The notes under the pieces were generated by a model. It had not been told where the DNA came from. It saw only the letters and a program-made list of their open reading frames with translations, and did not search any database. Below, piece after piece: positions 16,263 to 25,163 of a DNA stretch of 64,000 bases. The position numbers were made by a program, and so were the translations under genes. Every line of letters begins with the position of its first letter. The stretch's first letter is position 1. The stretch lies in contig SVOB01000002.1 in the NCBI GenBank assembly GCA_015066565.1, positions 1-64,000 of the forward strand. Direction: 5' to 3'. Source of the DNA: Oscillospiraceae bacterium (GTDB lineage Bacteria; Bacillota; Clostridia; Oscillospirales; Acutalibacteraceae).

Positions 16263-16947
16263 TTCCGAACTTAATCGGAACAGAAAAAACTATCGGGTGA
16301 GCTTTTGGGTTCTCCCGATAGCTTTTTTCATAATAGGCTATTTGATTTTTTATTTCGCCTTGACTCCGATTATCGGACCTGTAAAATCAATTTACAGTCT
16401 GGCGTTTTCTAACGTCAACGCTGTAACCACTGACGGTTTTCAGGGAAAAGATTTATTCAGTGGAAAAACCGGCGTATATGACGGTGTTCTAAAAGCGAGC
16501 GAAATTCATTTTCCCTATGTCGGGGATAAGTGGGGAACGCTTACGATTGAAAGCATCGGCATTAAGGATATGCCGCTTATATACGGTGACAACACCGAAA
16601 ACCTGCTTCAGGGAGCCTGTATGTCAGAGCGTTCGCGCCTGCCCGGTTACGGCAGCGGAACTCTTGTGGCGGCTCACAACTACAACTATTTCCACGAGCT
16701 TCAGAATATTGAAGAGGGAGTGGACGTTGAGGTTGAAACCTATTACGGCTCTTATAAATATAAGGTTTACCGTACCGAGATTATTGACGTTTATCAGTCC
16801 AAGTCCTATTGGGACGAGGTCTACGGCGACAAGGAAACTCTGGTGCTTTACACCTGCTACCCGAATAACGCTTTAAGGTCAACGCCTTACCGCTTCTTCG
16901 TGTTCTGCGAATTCATTTCCGGACCGAAGATTGACGAGTATAATTAA
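16252..16947 (+). CDS. Sortase (class C/D-like transpeptidase)
   Basis: The 231-residue sortase has an N-terminal membrane anchor (residues 16-40) and a beta-barrel with the full catalytic set: His142 in 'VAAHNYN', Cys202 in 'LVLYTCYP' and Arg214 in 'STPYRFFVF'. Sortases cleave C-terminal sorting signals and join the protein to the cell wall. There is no C-terminal membrane segment like that of pilin-type class C enzymes, so a class D-like enzyme is more likely. The start codon overlaps the end of the putative substrate gene by 11 bases. A terminator-like hairpin lies within codons 13-26, which should lower sortase expression relative to its substrate. Confidence 0.92.
   Translation: MRTNSELNRNRKNYRVSFWVLPIAFFIIGYLIFYFALTPIIGPVKSIYSLAFSNVNAVTTDGFQGKDLFSGKTGVYDGVLKASEIHFPYVGDKWGTLTIESIGIKDMPLIYGDNTENLLQGACMSERSRLPGYGSGTLVAAHNYNYFHELQNIEEGVDVEVETYYGSYKYKVYRTEIIDVYQSKSYWDEVYGDKETLVLYTCYPNNALRSTPYRFFVFCEFISGPKIDEYN
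16290..16328 (+). terminator. Terminator-like hairpin inside the 5' end of the sortase gene
   Basis: CTATCGGG at 16290-16297 pairs with CCCGATAG at 16314-16321 and is followed by CTTTTTTC. The hairpin follows the substrate gene by 27 bases but lies inside the sortase coding sequence. It probably ends most transcripts after the substrate, with read-through supplying a little sortase. Confidence 0.6.
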
Positions 16948-16960
16948 GGAGGGGAGCAGT

Positions 16961-17809
16961 ATGAACAAAACCAGAAAAATCCGTTCGGCGTTTGCCGTTG
17001 TTCTCTCCTTTGTACTGAGCTTGTGTGTTGTTGCTCTTGCTCTTCTCGGCGTAGCAAGGTTTACCGCGTTAAGTCCGTCCTTTGCAAAGAGGTCAATTGA
17101 AAAAAGCGGTTTCGGCGAGAAAAAACTCGCGGAAATAAAGACCGAATTTATTTCCTACGGTAACGCCTGTAATATCGGCGACGACTTCTTCAACAGCTTT
17201 TTTGAAACCACGCTTACGGGCGAATATATTGAGAAAAACGCAACCGACTACTATGAAAAGGTTTATACTCAGAAGGATGCTTCTCCCGATTCGGCTGAAA
17301 TTGAACAGCTTTTAAAGCCTGCCCTTGTTAAGTACGCCGAGGAAAAGGGCTATGCTGACGTTGATAGTCTTGACGAAGACCTTGACGTAATTGTAAGCGA
17401 ACTCGGCCAGATTTACAGAAGCGTTCTCGCTTTGCCGAGTTCTTCGACAATAACTTCTATGATAGTCAGGTTTACACGCCTTTGTAATTACGCTCTTTTA
17501 GCTTCGGCGGTTCTTTCGCTTTTAGCTGCAATGATGCTTCTGCTTATATTCAAGCCGAAGGTTTATTCGTTCAGGTATCTTATCTATGCTTTTTCGGGCT
17601 CGTTCCTTATGCTTCTTGCGCTTCCGCTTTATGTTAGGATAGCGAACCTTATAGGCAAGGTAAATATTGTAAGTAAGGCGCTTTATTCGTTTGTCGTTTC
17701 GTTCGGCAACGGAGTGCTTGACAGCGTTATAATCAGCGCTTGCTGTTGCGCTGTAATAACGGCGGCGTGCGTTCTCGTTTACGTTAAGCTTTCAAAAAAA
17801 GAAAACTGA
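16961..17809 (+). CDS. Multi-pass membrane protein of unknown function (sortase operon)
   Basis: The protein of about 282 residues has an N-terminal membrane segment (about 8-32), then an extracytoplasmic region of about 130 residues rich in Glu, Asp and Lys, then three further membrane segments ('NYALLASAVLSLLAAMMLLLI', 'YLIYAFSGSFLMLLALPLYV', 'SVIISACCCAVITAACVLVY'). I do not recognise the family. ATG 16961 is chosen because AAGGAGG lies just before it; the frame is open from 16931. It follows the sortase by 13 bases and ends at a bidirectional terminator. It may assist secretion or anchoring of the upstream surface protein. Confidence 0.75.
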   Translation: MNKTRKIRSAFAVVLSFVLSLCVVALALLGVARFTALSPSFAKRSIEKSGFGEKKLAEIKTEFISYGNACNIGDDFFNSFFETTLTGEYIEKNATDYYEKVYTQKDASPDSAEIEQLLKPALVKYAEEKGYADVDSLDEDLDVIVSELGQIYRSVLALPSSSTITSMIVRFTRLCNYALLASAVLSLLAAMMLLLIFKPKVYSFRYLIYAFSGSFLMLLALPLYVRIANLIGKVNIVSKALYSFVVSFGNGVLDSVIISACCCAVITAACVLVYVKLSKKEN

Positions 17810-17823
17810 TAAATAATAAAAAT

Positions 17824-17862
17824 AAGCATCCGAAGTGAAAACTCCGGATGCTTTTTCTTTTG
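17824..17862. terminator. Bidirectional intrinsic terminator
   Basis: AAGCATCCG and CGGATGCTT arms with T-rich flanks on both strands separate the convergent sortase operon and the glycogen operon. Confidence 0.8.
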
Positions 17863-17869
17863 TCAATAA

Positions 17870-19294
17870 TCAGTCTTTAAGAGTTTCTCTGTAAAGACGG
17901 ATATATTCGTTAGCGCTCTTGCCCCAGCTGTTGTCACATTCCATAGCGCGCTTTACAAGGATTTTCCAACCCTTCTTATCCTCGTAACCCTTAAGGGCGC
18001 GGCGGATGGTGTAAAGCATTTCGTGAGCGTTATAGTTAGCGAACGTAAAGCCGTTGCCTTCGCCGCCCTCGCTGTCGGTGATGGAGTCACGCAGACCGCC
18101 TGTTTCACGGACAATCGGGATTGAGCCGTAACGCAGGGCTATCATCTGAGAAAGACCGCAGGGCTCGCTCTTTGAGGGCATAAGGAACATATCGCTTCCC
18201 GCATAAATCTTACGGGCAAGCGCAGGGTCAAAGCCTAAGCGAAGACCGACCTTGCCGGGATATCTTGCGGCAAGTCCCTTGAAGAATTCCTCGTATTCCC
18301 AATCGCCTGAGCCGAGAACTACGAGCTGGACGTTGTCGTTGGCGAGAAGCTCGTCAAGAACAGCCTTGCATAAATCAAGTCCCTTATGGGAAACAAGGCG
18401 GGTTACCATACCGATAATCGGGATATCCTTGTCAACTGTAAGACCGAGGTCTTCCTGCAAGCCTTTTTTGTTTTTAGCCTTGTTGTTGGGCTTTTCAGCC
18501 GAGAACTTGGCATAGATTTTTTCGTCAGTTTCGGGGTTGTAGCTGTCAACGTCAATTCCGTTAAGAATGCCCGAAAGCTTCCATTCACGCTGTTTTAAAA
18601 TGGTGTCAAGACCGTGTGAATACCACGGGTCAAGAATTTCCTTCGCATAGGACGGGCTTACGGTGCAAACTCTATTAGCGGTTTCGATAGCGCCCTTCAT
18701 AAAGTTTACGTCGCCGTCATACTCGATAAGAGAAGCATACTGTGGGTCAAGACCTACAACCTCGTTGATAAGGTCCATTCCGTAAATGCCCTGATACTGA
18801 ATATTGTGAATTGAGAAAACAGTCTTGATGTTTTCATAGCCCTCGCGGTTAGCGTACATTGTGCTGTAATAAAGGGGAGTCAGAGCCGACTGCCAGTCGT
18901 TACAGTGAATGATGTCGGGCTTGAAATCAATATAGGGTATCATTTCAAGAACGGCACGTGAGAAGAAAGCGAATCTTTCAGCGTCGTCATAATAGCCGTA
19001 AAGGCCGTCACGCTTGAAGTAATACTGGTTATCAATAAAGTAATAAATAACTCCGTTGTGCTTCGCTTCAAAAACTCCGCAATACTGTCTGCGCCATGCT
19101 ACGGGAACGGTGAACGAGGCGATAAAGGTCATACTGTCCTTTAATTCCTGGCTGATGCCGTCATACATAGGCATAACAACGCGGCAGCCTATAAGCCTTT
19201 TACGAAGCGCCGCAGGAAGCGAGCCTGCTACGTCGCCGAGTCCGCCCGAAGCCATATAGGGGAGGGCTTCACTCGAAACATAAAGTACCTTCAT
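17870..19294 (-). CDS. glgA: Glycogen synthase (ADP-glucose type)
   Basis: GT5 glycosyltransferase that extends alpha-1,4-glucan chains from ADP-glucose. The 474-residue protein has the N-terminal 'KVLYVSSEALPYMASGGLGDVAGSLP' with the KxGGL-like substrate loop in the form SGGLGD, 'IIHCNDWQSALTPLY', 'VFSIHNIQYQG' and 'LMPSKSEPCGLSQMIALRYG' with the catalytic E-x7-E region. Length is standard. It is the last gene of a four-gene operon, 12 bases after glgD, with an AAGGAGG site before the ATG. Confidence 0.97.
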   Translation of the reverse strand: MKVLYVSSEALPYMASGGLGDVAGSLPAALRKRLIGCRVVMPMYDGISQELKDSMTFIASFTVPVAWRRQYCGVFEAKHNGVIYYFIDNQYYFKRDGLYGYYDDAERFAFFSRAVLEMIPYIDFKPDIIHCNDWQSALTPLYYSTMYANREGYENIKTVFSIHNIQYQGIYGMDLINEVVGLDPQYASLIEYDGDVNFMKGAIETANRVCTVSPSYAKEILDPWYSHGLDTILKQREWKLSGILNGIDVDSYNPETDEKIYAKFSAEKPNNKAKNKKGLQEDLGLTVDKDIPIIGMVTRLVSHKGLDLCKAVLDELLANDNVQLVVLGSGDWEYEEFFKGLAARYPGKVGLRLGFDPALARKIYAGSDMFLMPSKSEPCGLSQMIALRYGSIPIVRETGGLRDSITDSEGGEGNGFTFANYNAHEMLYTIRRALKGYEDKKGWKILVKRAMECDNSWGKSANEYIRLYRETLKD

Positions 19295-19306
19295 TTAAGT
19301 TCCTCC

Positions 19307-20419
19307 TTAGATAATAATTCCCTTGCCAACATATACGGGATAGCTTGCGTCACCCGAAAGGTGCTTGTGAGGAGTAATGGCAACATTCTTATCAAGAACT
19401 ACGCAGTTAAGCGAAGAGCCGTTACCGATAAACGAATCCTGCATAACGATTGAATTCTTTATTACGGCGCCTTTTTCAACTCTTACGCCTCTGAAGAGGA
19501 TTGAGTTTTCAACCTCGCCGTCGATAATACAACCGCTTGAAATAAGCGAACCCTTAACTGACGAGCCGAGTCCGTAAATAGCGGGCATATCGTCCCTTAC
19601 CTTTGTATAAATCGGTCTTTCGCTGTCGAAAAGCTCATTTCTGTTTTTGACGTTGAGAAGCTCCATGCTTACAGAATAATAGCTGAGCATCGAGTCAATC
19701 ATTCTTACGAAGCCCTTCGCTTCAAAGCCGCAAATTTTAAGGCGTGAAACGTTGCCCTTGATTAAATCTCTTTCAAGCGACTCGTAGTTCTGGCTTACGG
19801 CGTCGTTAATAAGTCTTTCAAGGAGCTGTCTTGACATATAGATAATGTTTGCCGAATAGTTGACCTTTTCATCTTTCGGCGGGTTGAAAGTAACGTCTTT
19901 AACAGTATTGCCGTCCATATCGAAAACCATAAGGCTGTCGAGGTTGGGAGCGATACCGTTCTGGTAAACAATAGTAATATCGGCGTTGTTTGCCTTGTGG
20001 AACTCGGTTATTTCGTCAATATCCATATTCCATATTACGTTACAGTCAGAAAGAAGAACGTAATCCTCGTTCGACTGTGAGATGAATGAACTTATGCCCT
20101 TTATAGACTGGAGTTTGTTACCCGAGGTGCTTCTTCCGAAGAGTGAGAACGGGGGAAGAATATACATACCCTCTGTCTTTCTCGAAAGGTCCCAGGGCTT
20201 GCCTGTTCCGAGATGGTCCATAAGCGACTGATAATTGCTCTTTGTGATAACGCCGACCTTTGTGATGCCGGAATTTACCATTGTAGAAAGCGCAAAGTCA
20301 ATAAGGCGGTATCTTCCCGCAAAGGGAACGGAGCCCATTGTACGAAGCCCTGTCATCTCGCTTAAAACTTCGTCATACGCGTTGGAATAAATAATTCCGA
20401 GAGTGTTCTTTCCTGCCAT
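19307..20419 (-). CDS. glgD: GlgD, non-catalytic glucose-1-phosphate adenylyltransferase subunit
   Basis: The 370-residue paralogue of GlgC found in Firmicutes is known to pair with GlgC and modulate ADP-glucose synthesis. It has the nucleotidyltransferase fold ('FAGRYRLIDFALSTMVNSGI', 'LLSDCNVIWNMD') but lacks the usual 'GGxGxRL' pyrophosphorylase signature at its N-terminus, reading 'NTLGIIYSNAYDEVLSEMTG' instead. A left-handed beta-helix region follows ('SILFRGVRVEKGAVIKNSIV'). It starts one base after the end of glgC, so the two are translationally coupled, as expected for partner subunits. Confidence 0.95.
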   Translation of the reverse strand: MAGKNTLGIIYSNAYDEVLSEMTGLRTMGSVPFAGRYRLIDFALSTMVNSGITKVGVITKSNYQSLMDHLGTGKPWDLSRKTEGMYILPPFSLFGRSTSGNKLQSIKGISSFISQSNEDYVLLSDCNVIWNMDIDEITEFHKANNADITIVYQNGIAPNLDSLMVFDMDGNTVKDVTFNPPKDEKVNYSANIIYMSRQLLERLINDAVSQNYESLERDLIKGNVSRLKICGFEAKGFVRMIDSMLSYYSVSMELLNVKNRNELFDSERPIYTKVRDDMPAIYGLGSSVKGSLISSGCIIDGEVENSILFRGVRVEKGAVIKNSIVMQDSFIGNGSSLNCVVLDKNVAITPHKHLSGDASYPVYVGKGIII

Positions 20420-20420
20420 A

Positions 20421-21635
20421 TCACTTCGCCTCCTCTACGTCTTCGCTTATCATGGCTTTCGGCTCAACCGAAGCGCCCCTGCCGATTTTAACGCTTTCGC
20501 CGACAACCGCTACGCCCCATTTTTCAAGGTCGTTCATATCCTCGGGACGTTTGCCGACTACTGCGTTTTCTTCAATTACGGCGTTTTCGCCGATAATAGC
20601 GTACTGAACGGTAGCGCCCGATTTGATAACGGTTCCGGGCATTACTATTGAATCACGCACTATCGCGCCCTCTTCAACGGTTACGTTAGCGAAGATAACC
20701 GAGAAATCAATTTCACCGTCGATTGTCGAGCCGTCGGCTATCATTGAATTCTGAACCTTAGCCTTTGAAGAAACATAGTGAGGGGGAGCAACGGGGTTGC
20801 GTGAATAGATTTTCCAGCTTGAGTCGCTTAAGTCAAGGTCAACCTTCGGATTGAGAAGGTCAAGGTTGGCTTCCCAAAGGCTGTCGATTGTTCCTACGTC
20901 CTTCCAGTAGCCGTCAAACTGATAAGCGAAAAGTCTTTCGCCGTTGTTGTGCATAGCGGGAATAACGTCGTGACCGAAGTCGTTTGACGAATTCTCGTTA
21001 GCCTCGTCGTCAAGAAGATACTGACGAAGCTTTGACCAGGTGAAGATATAAACGCCCATTGAAGCCTTGTTTGACTTCGGGTTCTTCGGCTTTTCCTCAA
21101 AGGCGGTGATTTTTCCGTCATCGTCGACGAACATAAGACCGAAGCGTGAAGCCTCTTCCCACGGTACCTCGAGCATGGCGATTGTGCACGCCGCGTCCTT
21201 TTCCTTATGGAACTCAAGCATCTTGGAATAATCCATCTTATAGATATGGTCGCCTGAAAGAACGGCTACATATTCGGGATTATACCTGTCGATAAAGTTG
21301 ATGTTCTGGTAAATAGCGTTTGCCGTGCCCTTGTACCATTCGCTGCCCTGAATCTGCTGATAGGGTGAAAGCACATGAACGCCGCCGTTCTGACGGTCCA
21401 AATCCCAGGGCTGACCGTTGCCGATATAGTCGTTCAACTCCAACGGCTGATACTGGGTAAGTACGCCGACTGTGTAAATGCCAGAATTTACACAGTTAGA
21501 CAGCGGGAAGTCGATAATTCTGTACTTGCCGCCGTAGGGAACAGCAGGCTTGGCTATTTTCTTGGTAAGAATTCCAAGACGGCTTCCCTGACCGCCGGCA
21601 AGAAGCATGGCAATACATTCTGTTTTTCGTGCCAT
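20421..21635 (-). CDS. glgC: Glucose-1-phosphate adenylyltransferase
   Basis: It makes ADP-glucose from glucose-1-phosphate and ATP, the committed step of glycogen synthesis. The 404-residue protein has '[20 protein letters not shown]' at the N-terminus, '[16 protein letters not shown]', the catalytic '[12 protein letters not shown]', 'FEEKPKNP' and a C-terminal beta-helix with hexapeptide-like repeats. All key motifs are intact, unlike in GlgD. AGGAGG precedes the ATG. Confidence 0.98.
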   Translation of the reverse strand: MARKTECIAMLLAGGQGSRLGILTKKIAKPAVPYGGKYRIIDFPLSNCVNSGIYTVGVLTQYQPLELNDYIGNGQPWDLDRQNGGVHVLSPYQQIQGSEWYKGTANAIYQNINFIDRYNPEYVAVLSGDHIYKMDYSKMLEFHKEKDAACTIAMLEVPWEEASRFGLMFVDDDGKITAFEEKPKNPKSNKASMGVYIFTWSKLRQYLLDDEANENSSNDFGHDVIPAMHNNGERLFAYQFDGYWKDVGTIDSLWEANLDLLNPKVDLDLSDSSWKIYSRNPVAPPHYVSSKAKVQNSMIADGSTIDGEIDFSVIFANVTVEEGAIVRDSIVMPGTVIKSGATVQYAIIGENAVIEENAVVGKRPEDMNDLEKWGVAVVGESVKIGRGASVEPKAMISEDVEEAK

Positions 21636-21680
21636 AAAAATCCTCCTGATTTATATTAGTTTAATTTTTTATATATTTTT

Positions 21681-23570
21681 CTATCTTGTCTTTTTAAGAT
21701 AGATTGTTGACATTGGCGGTAAATCGAGCGAAATGCTGTTTTCAAGCCCGTGCATGGGAACCTTTGAGGTTTTTATCTTATCCTTATTTCCCTTGCCCTC
21801 GCCTCCGAACTGTTCGTCGTCGGAGTTGAAAACAACCTTGTAGTTGCCCTTTGAGGGAACGCCTATGCAATAGTTGTTTCTCTCAACGTTTGTGAAGTTA
21901 CAGACGGCAATTACTTCCTTGCCCTTTTCGTCGATTCGTCTGAAAGCGATTACGGAGTTGTCCGTGTCGTCGCTTGAAATCCAGGAAAAGCCTTCCCACG
22001 AATAGTCTATTTCCCAGAAGGACGGATTATGTTTATAAAAATCGTTAAGCTGTTTAACGTATTCCTTTAACTGACGGTGCTTGTCATAGTCAAGAAGAAG
22101 CCAGTCAAGTCCCTTTTCGTAATTCCACTCAATAAACTGACCGAATTCGCTTCCCATAAACAGAAGCTTTTTACCGGGATGAGCGTACATATAACCGAGG
22201 AACGCCCTTACGCCCGCGAACTTTTCTTCGTAGCTTCCGGGCATTTTGTCTATAAGCGATTTCTTGCCGTGAACAACCTCGTCGTGAGAAATCGGAAGCA
22301 CAAAATTCTCGGAAAAAGCGTAGAAGAACGAGAACGTAATGCAGTCGTGGTTGTATTTTCTGAAATAACCGTCAAGCGAGAAATAGCGGAGAATATCGTT
22401 CATCCAGCCCATATTCCACTTGAAGTTGAAGCCGAGACCGCCCATAAATACGGGCTTTGAAACCATCGGCCACGCCGTGCTTTCCTCGGCAACCATCATT
22501 ACGTCGGGGTAGTCTCTGAAAATGTTTTCGTTGAGCTTTCTTAAAAACGCAACCGCTTCAAGATTTTCGTTCGAGCCGTTCTGGTTCGGAACCCACTCGC
22601 CGTCTTTTCTGTCATAGTCAAGATAGAGCATTGAAGCTACGGCGTCAACGCGAAGCCCGTCTACGTGGAACTTGTCAAGCCAGTAAACTGCGCTCGACAT
22701 AAGGAACGACTGGACCTCGTTTCTTCCGAAGTCGAAAACTCTTGTTCCCCACTGCTTATGCTCGCCCTTGCGAACGTCGGCATATTCGTAACAGGGTCTT
22801 CCGTCAAACTCGTAAAGTCCGTTGGCGTCCTTAGGAAAATGCGCAGGAACCCAGTCGAGAATTACGCCTATGCCGTTCTGGTGGAACTTGTCGATAAGGT
22901 ACATTAAATCCTTCGGCTCGCCGTAGCGTGAGGTCGGCGCAAAATAGCCCGTTACCTGATAACCCCAGCTTCCGTCAAACGGATATTCGGAAAGCGGCAT
23001 AAACTCAACGTGAGTATAGCCCATATCCTTGACGTAGGGGACTAACTCGTCGGCGAGCGCCCTGTACGAAAGGAAATTGCCGTCGTCATACTGCTTCCAG
23101 CTTCCCGCGTGAAGCTCGTAAATGCTGACGGGCGAGGAATAAATCTTCTTTGAGGCTCTGTCCTTAAGCCATTTGTCATCGTGCCAGACATAACCGTCAA
23201 GCTCATAGTATTTACTCGCCGTGCCCGGCCTTGTTTCCGTATGGAAGCCGTAGGGGTCGCTTTTCATATTGATAACGCCCTCGGGAGTTTTAATGGCGTA
23301 TTTATATGTGTCAAAGACCTTAATTCCGTTTATTTCGGCTTCCCAGATACCGGAGTCAGTGACCTTGTGCATCGGGTTATCGGTAACGCTCCAGGAATTG
23401 AAGTCGCCTACAACGCTGACCTCAAGCGCATTCGGAGCCCATACTCTGAAAACAACCGAATTATCGCTTTGTCTGTGAGCGCCTAAAAACTCGTATGATT
23501 TAATGTTGTTGCCCTGATGAAAAAGATATGCAGGGACTTCAAGCGGATTATGGTTCTGTTTTACCGCCAT
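21681..23570 (-). CDS. glgB: 1,4-alpha-glucan branching enzyme
   Basis: GH13 enzyme that introduces alpha-1,6 branches into glycogen. The start is placed at ATG 23570 ('[17 protein letters not shown]'), preceded by CGAGGTG, although the frame is open to 23618; this gives 629 residues. There is a CBM48-type N-terminal domain ('[20 protein letters not shown]'). The GH13 core has '[14 protein letters not shown]', '[17 protein letters not shown]' (catalytic Asp), '[12 protein letters not shown]' (catalytic Glu) and '[17 protein letters not shown]'. It is the first gene of the glgB-glgC-glgD-glgA operon. Confidence 0.97.
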   Translation of the reverse strand: MAVKQNHNPLEVPAYLFHQGNNIKSYEFLGAHRQSDNSVVFRVWAPNALEVSVVGDFNSWSVTDNPMHKVTDSGIWEAEINGIKVFDTYKYAIKTPEGVINMKSDPYGFHTETRPGTASKYYELDGYVWHDDKWLKDRASKKIYSSPVSIYELHAGSWKQYDDGNFLSYRALADELVPYVKDMGYTHVEFMPLSEYPFDGSWGYQVTGYFAPTSRYGEPKDLMYLIDKFHQNGIGVILDWVPAHFPKDANGLYEFDGRPCYEYADVRKGEHKQWGTRVFDFGRNEVQSFLMSSAVYWLDKFHVDGLRVDAVASMLYLDYDRKDGEWVPNQNGSNENLEAVAFLRKLNENIFRDYPDVMMVAEESTAWPMVSKPVFMGGLGFNFKWNMGWMNDILRYFSLDGYFRKYNHDCITFSFFYAFSENFVLPISHDEVVHGKKSLIDKMPGSYEEKFAGVRAFLGYMYAHPGKKLLFMGSEFGQFIEWNYEKGLDWLLLDYDKHRQLKEYVKQLNDFYKHNPSFWEIDYSWEGFSWISSDDTDNSVIAFRRIDEKGKEVIAVCNFTNVERNNYCIGVPSKGNYKVVFNSDDEQFGGEGKGNKDKIKTSKVPMHGLENSISLDLPPMSTIYLKKTR

Positions 23571-23608
23571 ATCAACACCTCGCAGATACTTAAACTTATA
23601 CATTATTA

Positions 23609-23637
23609 ATTGTATCAAAATAAGCCCTTATTTTCAA
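23609..23637 (-). promoter_or_regulatory. Promoter of the glycogen operon
   Basis: On the minus strand TTGAAA (23637-23632), a 17-base spacer and TACAAT (23614-23609) lie about 40 bases upstream of the glgB start codon. Confidence 0.7.
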
Positions 23638-23723
23638 GGACTTTTTGGTTATTTAGTTAGAAAACATTCACAAATTTATTACAACGCTTTGTGCAATTTG
23701 TTAGAAACATTTGGCTTTTTGCA

Positions 23724-23760
23724 CAAGAAAAAGCCCTTCACTTTGAAGTGAAGGGCTTTT
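23724..23760 (-). terminator. Intrinsic terminator of the HTH/DUF2975 operon
   Basis: AAAAGCCCTTCACTT pairs with AAGTGAAGGGCTTTT; on the minus strand it ends in TTTTTCTT. It is nearly symmetrical and could work in both directions. Confidence 0.75.
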
Positions 23761-23811
23761 GGAGAGATTAAATATAAAAAAGATTTTAAATAAAATGTAT
23801 TTTCTGTTTTC

Positions 23812-23922
23812 CTTGTGTCGGCGGCGTAAGGTGGCTTTCTTTTTCCTTTTGCGCTTTCATGCTGCTTTGGGGAAACCGCAAACTTAAAAAGGCTTTAAGA
23901 AAAGCCGCGCCGCCGACACAAG
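23812..23922. repeat. Long inverted repeat downstream of the HTH gene
   Basis: CTTGTGTCGGCGGCG at 23812-23826 is perfectly complementary to CGCCGCCGACACAAG at 23908-23922. Inside, GGCTTTCTTTT (near 23833) also nearly pairs with AAGAAAAGCC (23897-23906). The result is a long imperfect hairpin of about 110 nt in the 3' region of the HTH transcript, before its terminator. It could be a structured RNA or a small palindromic element. Confidence 0.5.
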
Positions 23923-23938
23923 AGCATTTGGGGCGTAG

Positions 23939-24154
23939 TTATTCGCTCTCGTCCTCGTCAACATACTCAAGTATGTCCGCAACCTCGCAGTCAAGCGCTT
24001 TGCAGATTGCTTCAAGCGTTGAAAAGCGGATTGCCTTTGCTTTTCCCGTTTTAAGGATTGAAAGGTTCGGGAGCGTTATTCCGATTGTTTCACTCAACTG
24101 GGTTGAGGTCATTTTTCTCTTTGCGAGCATTACGTCTATGTTAACTCTAATCAT
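23939..24154 (-). CDS. Small Cro/CI-type HTH regulator (YozG-like)
   Basis: The 71-residue protein is a single helix-turn-helix domain ('VNIDVMLAKRKMTSTQLSET', 'LSILKTGKAKAIRFSTLEAI') ending in an acidic tail. This type is habitually encoded with a DUF2975 membrane protein, as it is here: the DUF2975 gene lies 19 bases upstream on the same strand. The pair probably forms a membrane-linked transcriptional switch, and autoregulation is likely. The binding target is unknown. Confidence 0.88.
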   Translation of the reverse strand: MIRVNIDVMLAKRKMTSTQLSETIGITLPNLSILKTGKAKAIRFSTLEAICKALDCEVADILEYVDEDESE

Positions 24155-24173
24155 CTTTTATCACGTTCTTCTT

Positions 24174-24662
24174 TCAGATTGTCATGGCGTTTTCTTCCTG
24201 AAGCTCATGCGCCCTTTTTAGCATTTCAATAAGTACCGAACAGGCGAGAGTCAGTATAAGAGCCGTGAACGAAACAAGAGCCGACGCAACCACCGCCGTA
24301 ATGGCGGGAGTGCCGTGATTGGCGGTGAAAACATAAATGAAAACCGAAGCGACAAGGTAGAGAACAACCACCGGCGCGGCGCAGTTTCGGGCTATCCTGA
24401 AATTATAAATGTTGGATTTTGAAAACGGCTTGTTTTCAATTATCTTGTTACAAATCCGAAGTCCCTGGAAAACGGCTATGTAGAAAAGAACCGAGGTAGC
24501 GTAAACGAAAACGATAAACGCCGTTCTCAGAGGGCTGAAACTCTGAACCCTGTAAGCATATTTAATTGAAAGCGGATAAAGAATCAATGCTTCAAAAATA
24601 AATACCGCCGCAAGCACAATTATAAGAAGTACTTTAAGAGTTTTTACGCTTTTGTTATTCAT
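24174..24662 (-). CDS. DUF2975 family membrane protein
   Basis: The 162-residue protein has four membrane segments (about residues 9-28, 47-67, 93-115 and 124-146) and the 'GLRICNKIIENKPFSKSNI' loop typical of DUF2975. These proteins are usually paired with a small Cro/CI regulator, here the next gene, and are thought to control its activity from the membrane. A GAGGG site precedes the ATG, with a good promoter upstream. Confidence 0.87.
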   Translation of the reverse strand: MNNKSVKTLKVLLIIVLAAVFIFEALILYPLSIKYAYRVQSFSPLRTAFIVFVYATSVLFYIAVFQGLRICNKIIENKPFSKSNIYNFRIARNCAAPVVVLYLVASVFIYVFTANHGTPAITAVVASALVSFTALILTLACSVLIEMLKRAHELQEENAMTI

Positions 24663-24700
24663 AGTTTCCCTCTTGAATATCTAAAATGTTTTTCGCTTAA

Positions 24701-24729
24701 AATATATCACGGTTATTATCGTTTGTCAA
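24701..24729 (-). promoter_or_regulatory. Promoter of the DUF2975/HTH operon
   Basis: On the minus strand TTGACA (24729-24724), a 17-base spacer and TATATT (24706-24701) give a near-consensus sigma-A promoter. Confidence 0.75.
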
Positions 24730-25115
24730 TAAACTTTAATTCTAAAAAATATGTTACAGCCTGATTCAGAGGATGAAAAAACAGTGAATAAAAGCGTATT
24801 TCGATGTATATTTTAGCTTTTAAAGAGGCGATATGCAAAAATCCCAGAAAATGTCAGGTAAAGGCAAATGCCTTTACAGTGGCTAAAACCCTGTTCAAAA
24901 AGTAAAAAACTTTTAGCAAAATCCCGTTTTTTGACATTTTTCGATACTTGAACACGAAAAGTTAGAAACATTTTGAACAGAGTTTTGAACAAAACAGAAT
25001 GTATATACATTTTTCCTGATTTTATACAATTTTATGCTTTTTTGATAAAAAAGCTGCTTGAAATTTTGTCAAAAAAAATTTCTACTTTAATTCGACCGTA
25101 AAAAATATATTCTCA
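24730..25115. other. Gene-free AT-rich region with inverted repeats
   Basis: I see no gene here. The region lies between two divergent promoters. It contains the perfect palindrome GTAAAGGCA-AA-TGCCTTTAC at 24858-24877 and a 10-bp inverted repeat, CTGTTCAAAA at 24891-24900 with TTTTGAACAG at 24971-24980, plus a further TTTTGAAC at 24983. These are possible operators for one of the flanking HTH regulators. Confidence 0.45.
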
Positions 25116-25144
25116 TTGAACTTGTTTTCCCATATTGGTATAAT
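25116..25144 (+). promoter_or_regulatory. Consensus promoter of the HTH/membrane protein gene
   Basis: TTGAAC, a 17-base spacer and TATAAT (25139-25144). The predicted start of transcription (about 25151) falls at the GGAGG ribosome-binding site, giving a leader of only about a dozen bases. Confidence 0.8.
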
Positions 25145-25163
25145 CAAATCGGAGGCGAAACCA

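Noticed and set aside
23571-23618. Longer glgB start at 23618
   Set aside because: The extra codons overlap the promoter -10 region, and ATG 23570 has CGAGGTG in front of it.
25116-25163. N-terminal extension of the HTH/membrane protein from TTG 25116
   Set aside because: The TTG forms part of the promoter -35 box, and ATG 25164 has an ideal ribosome-binding site.
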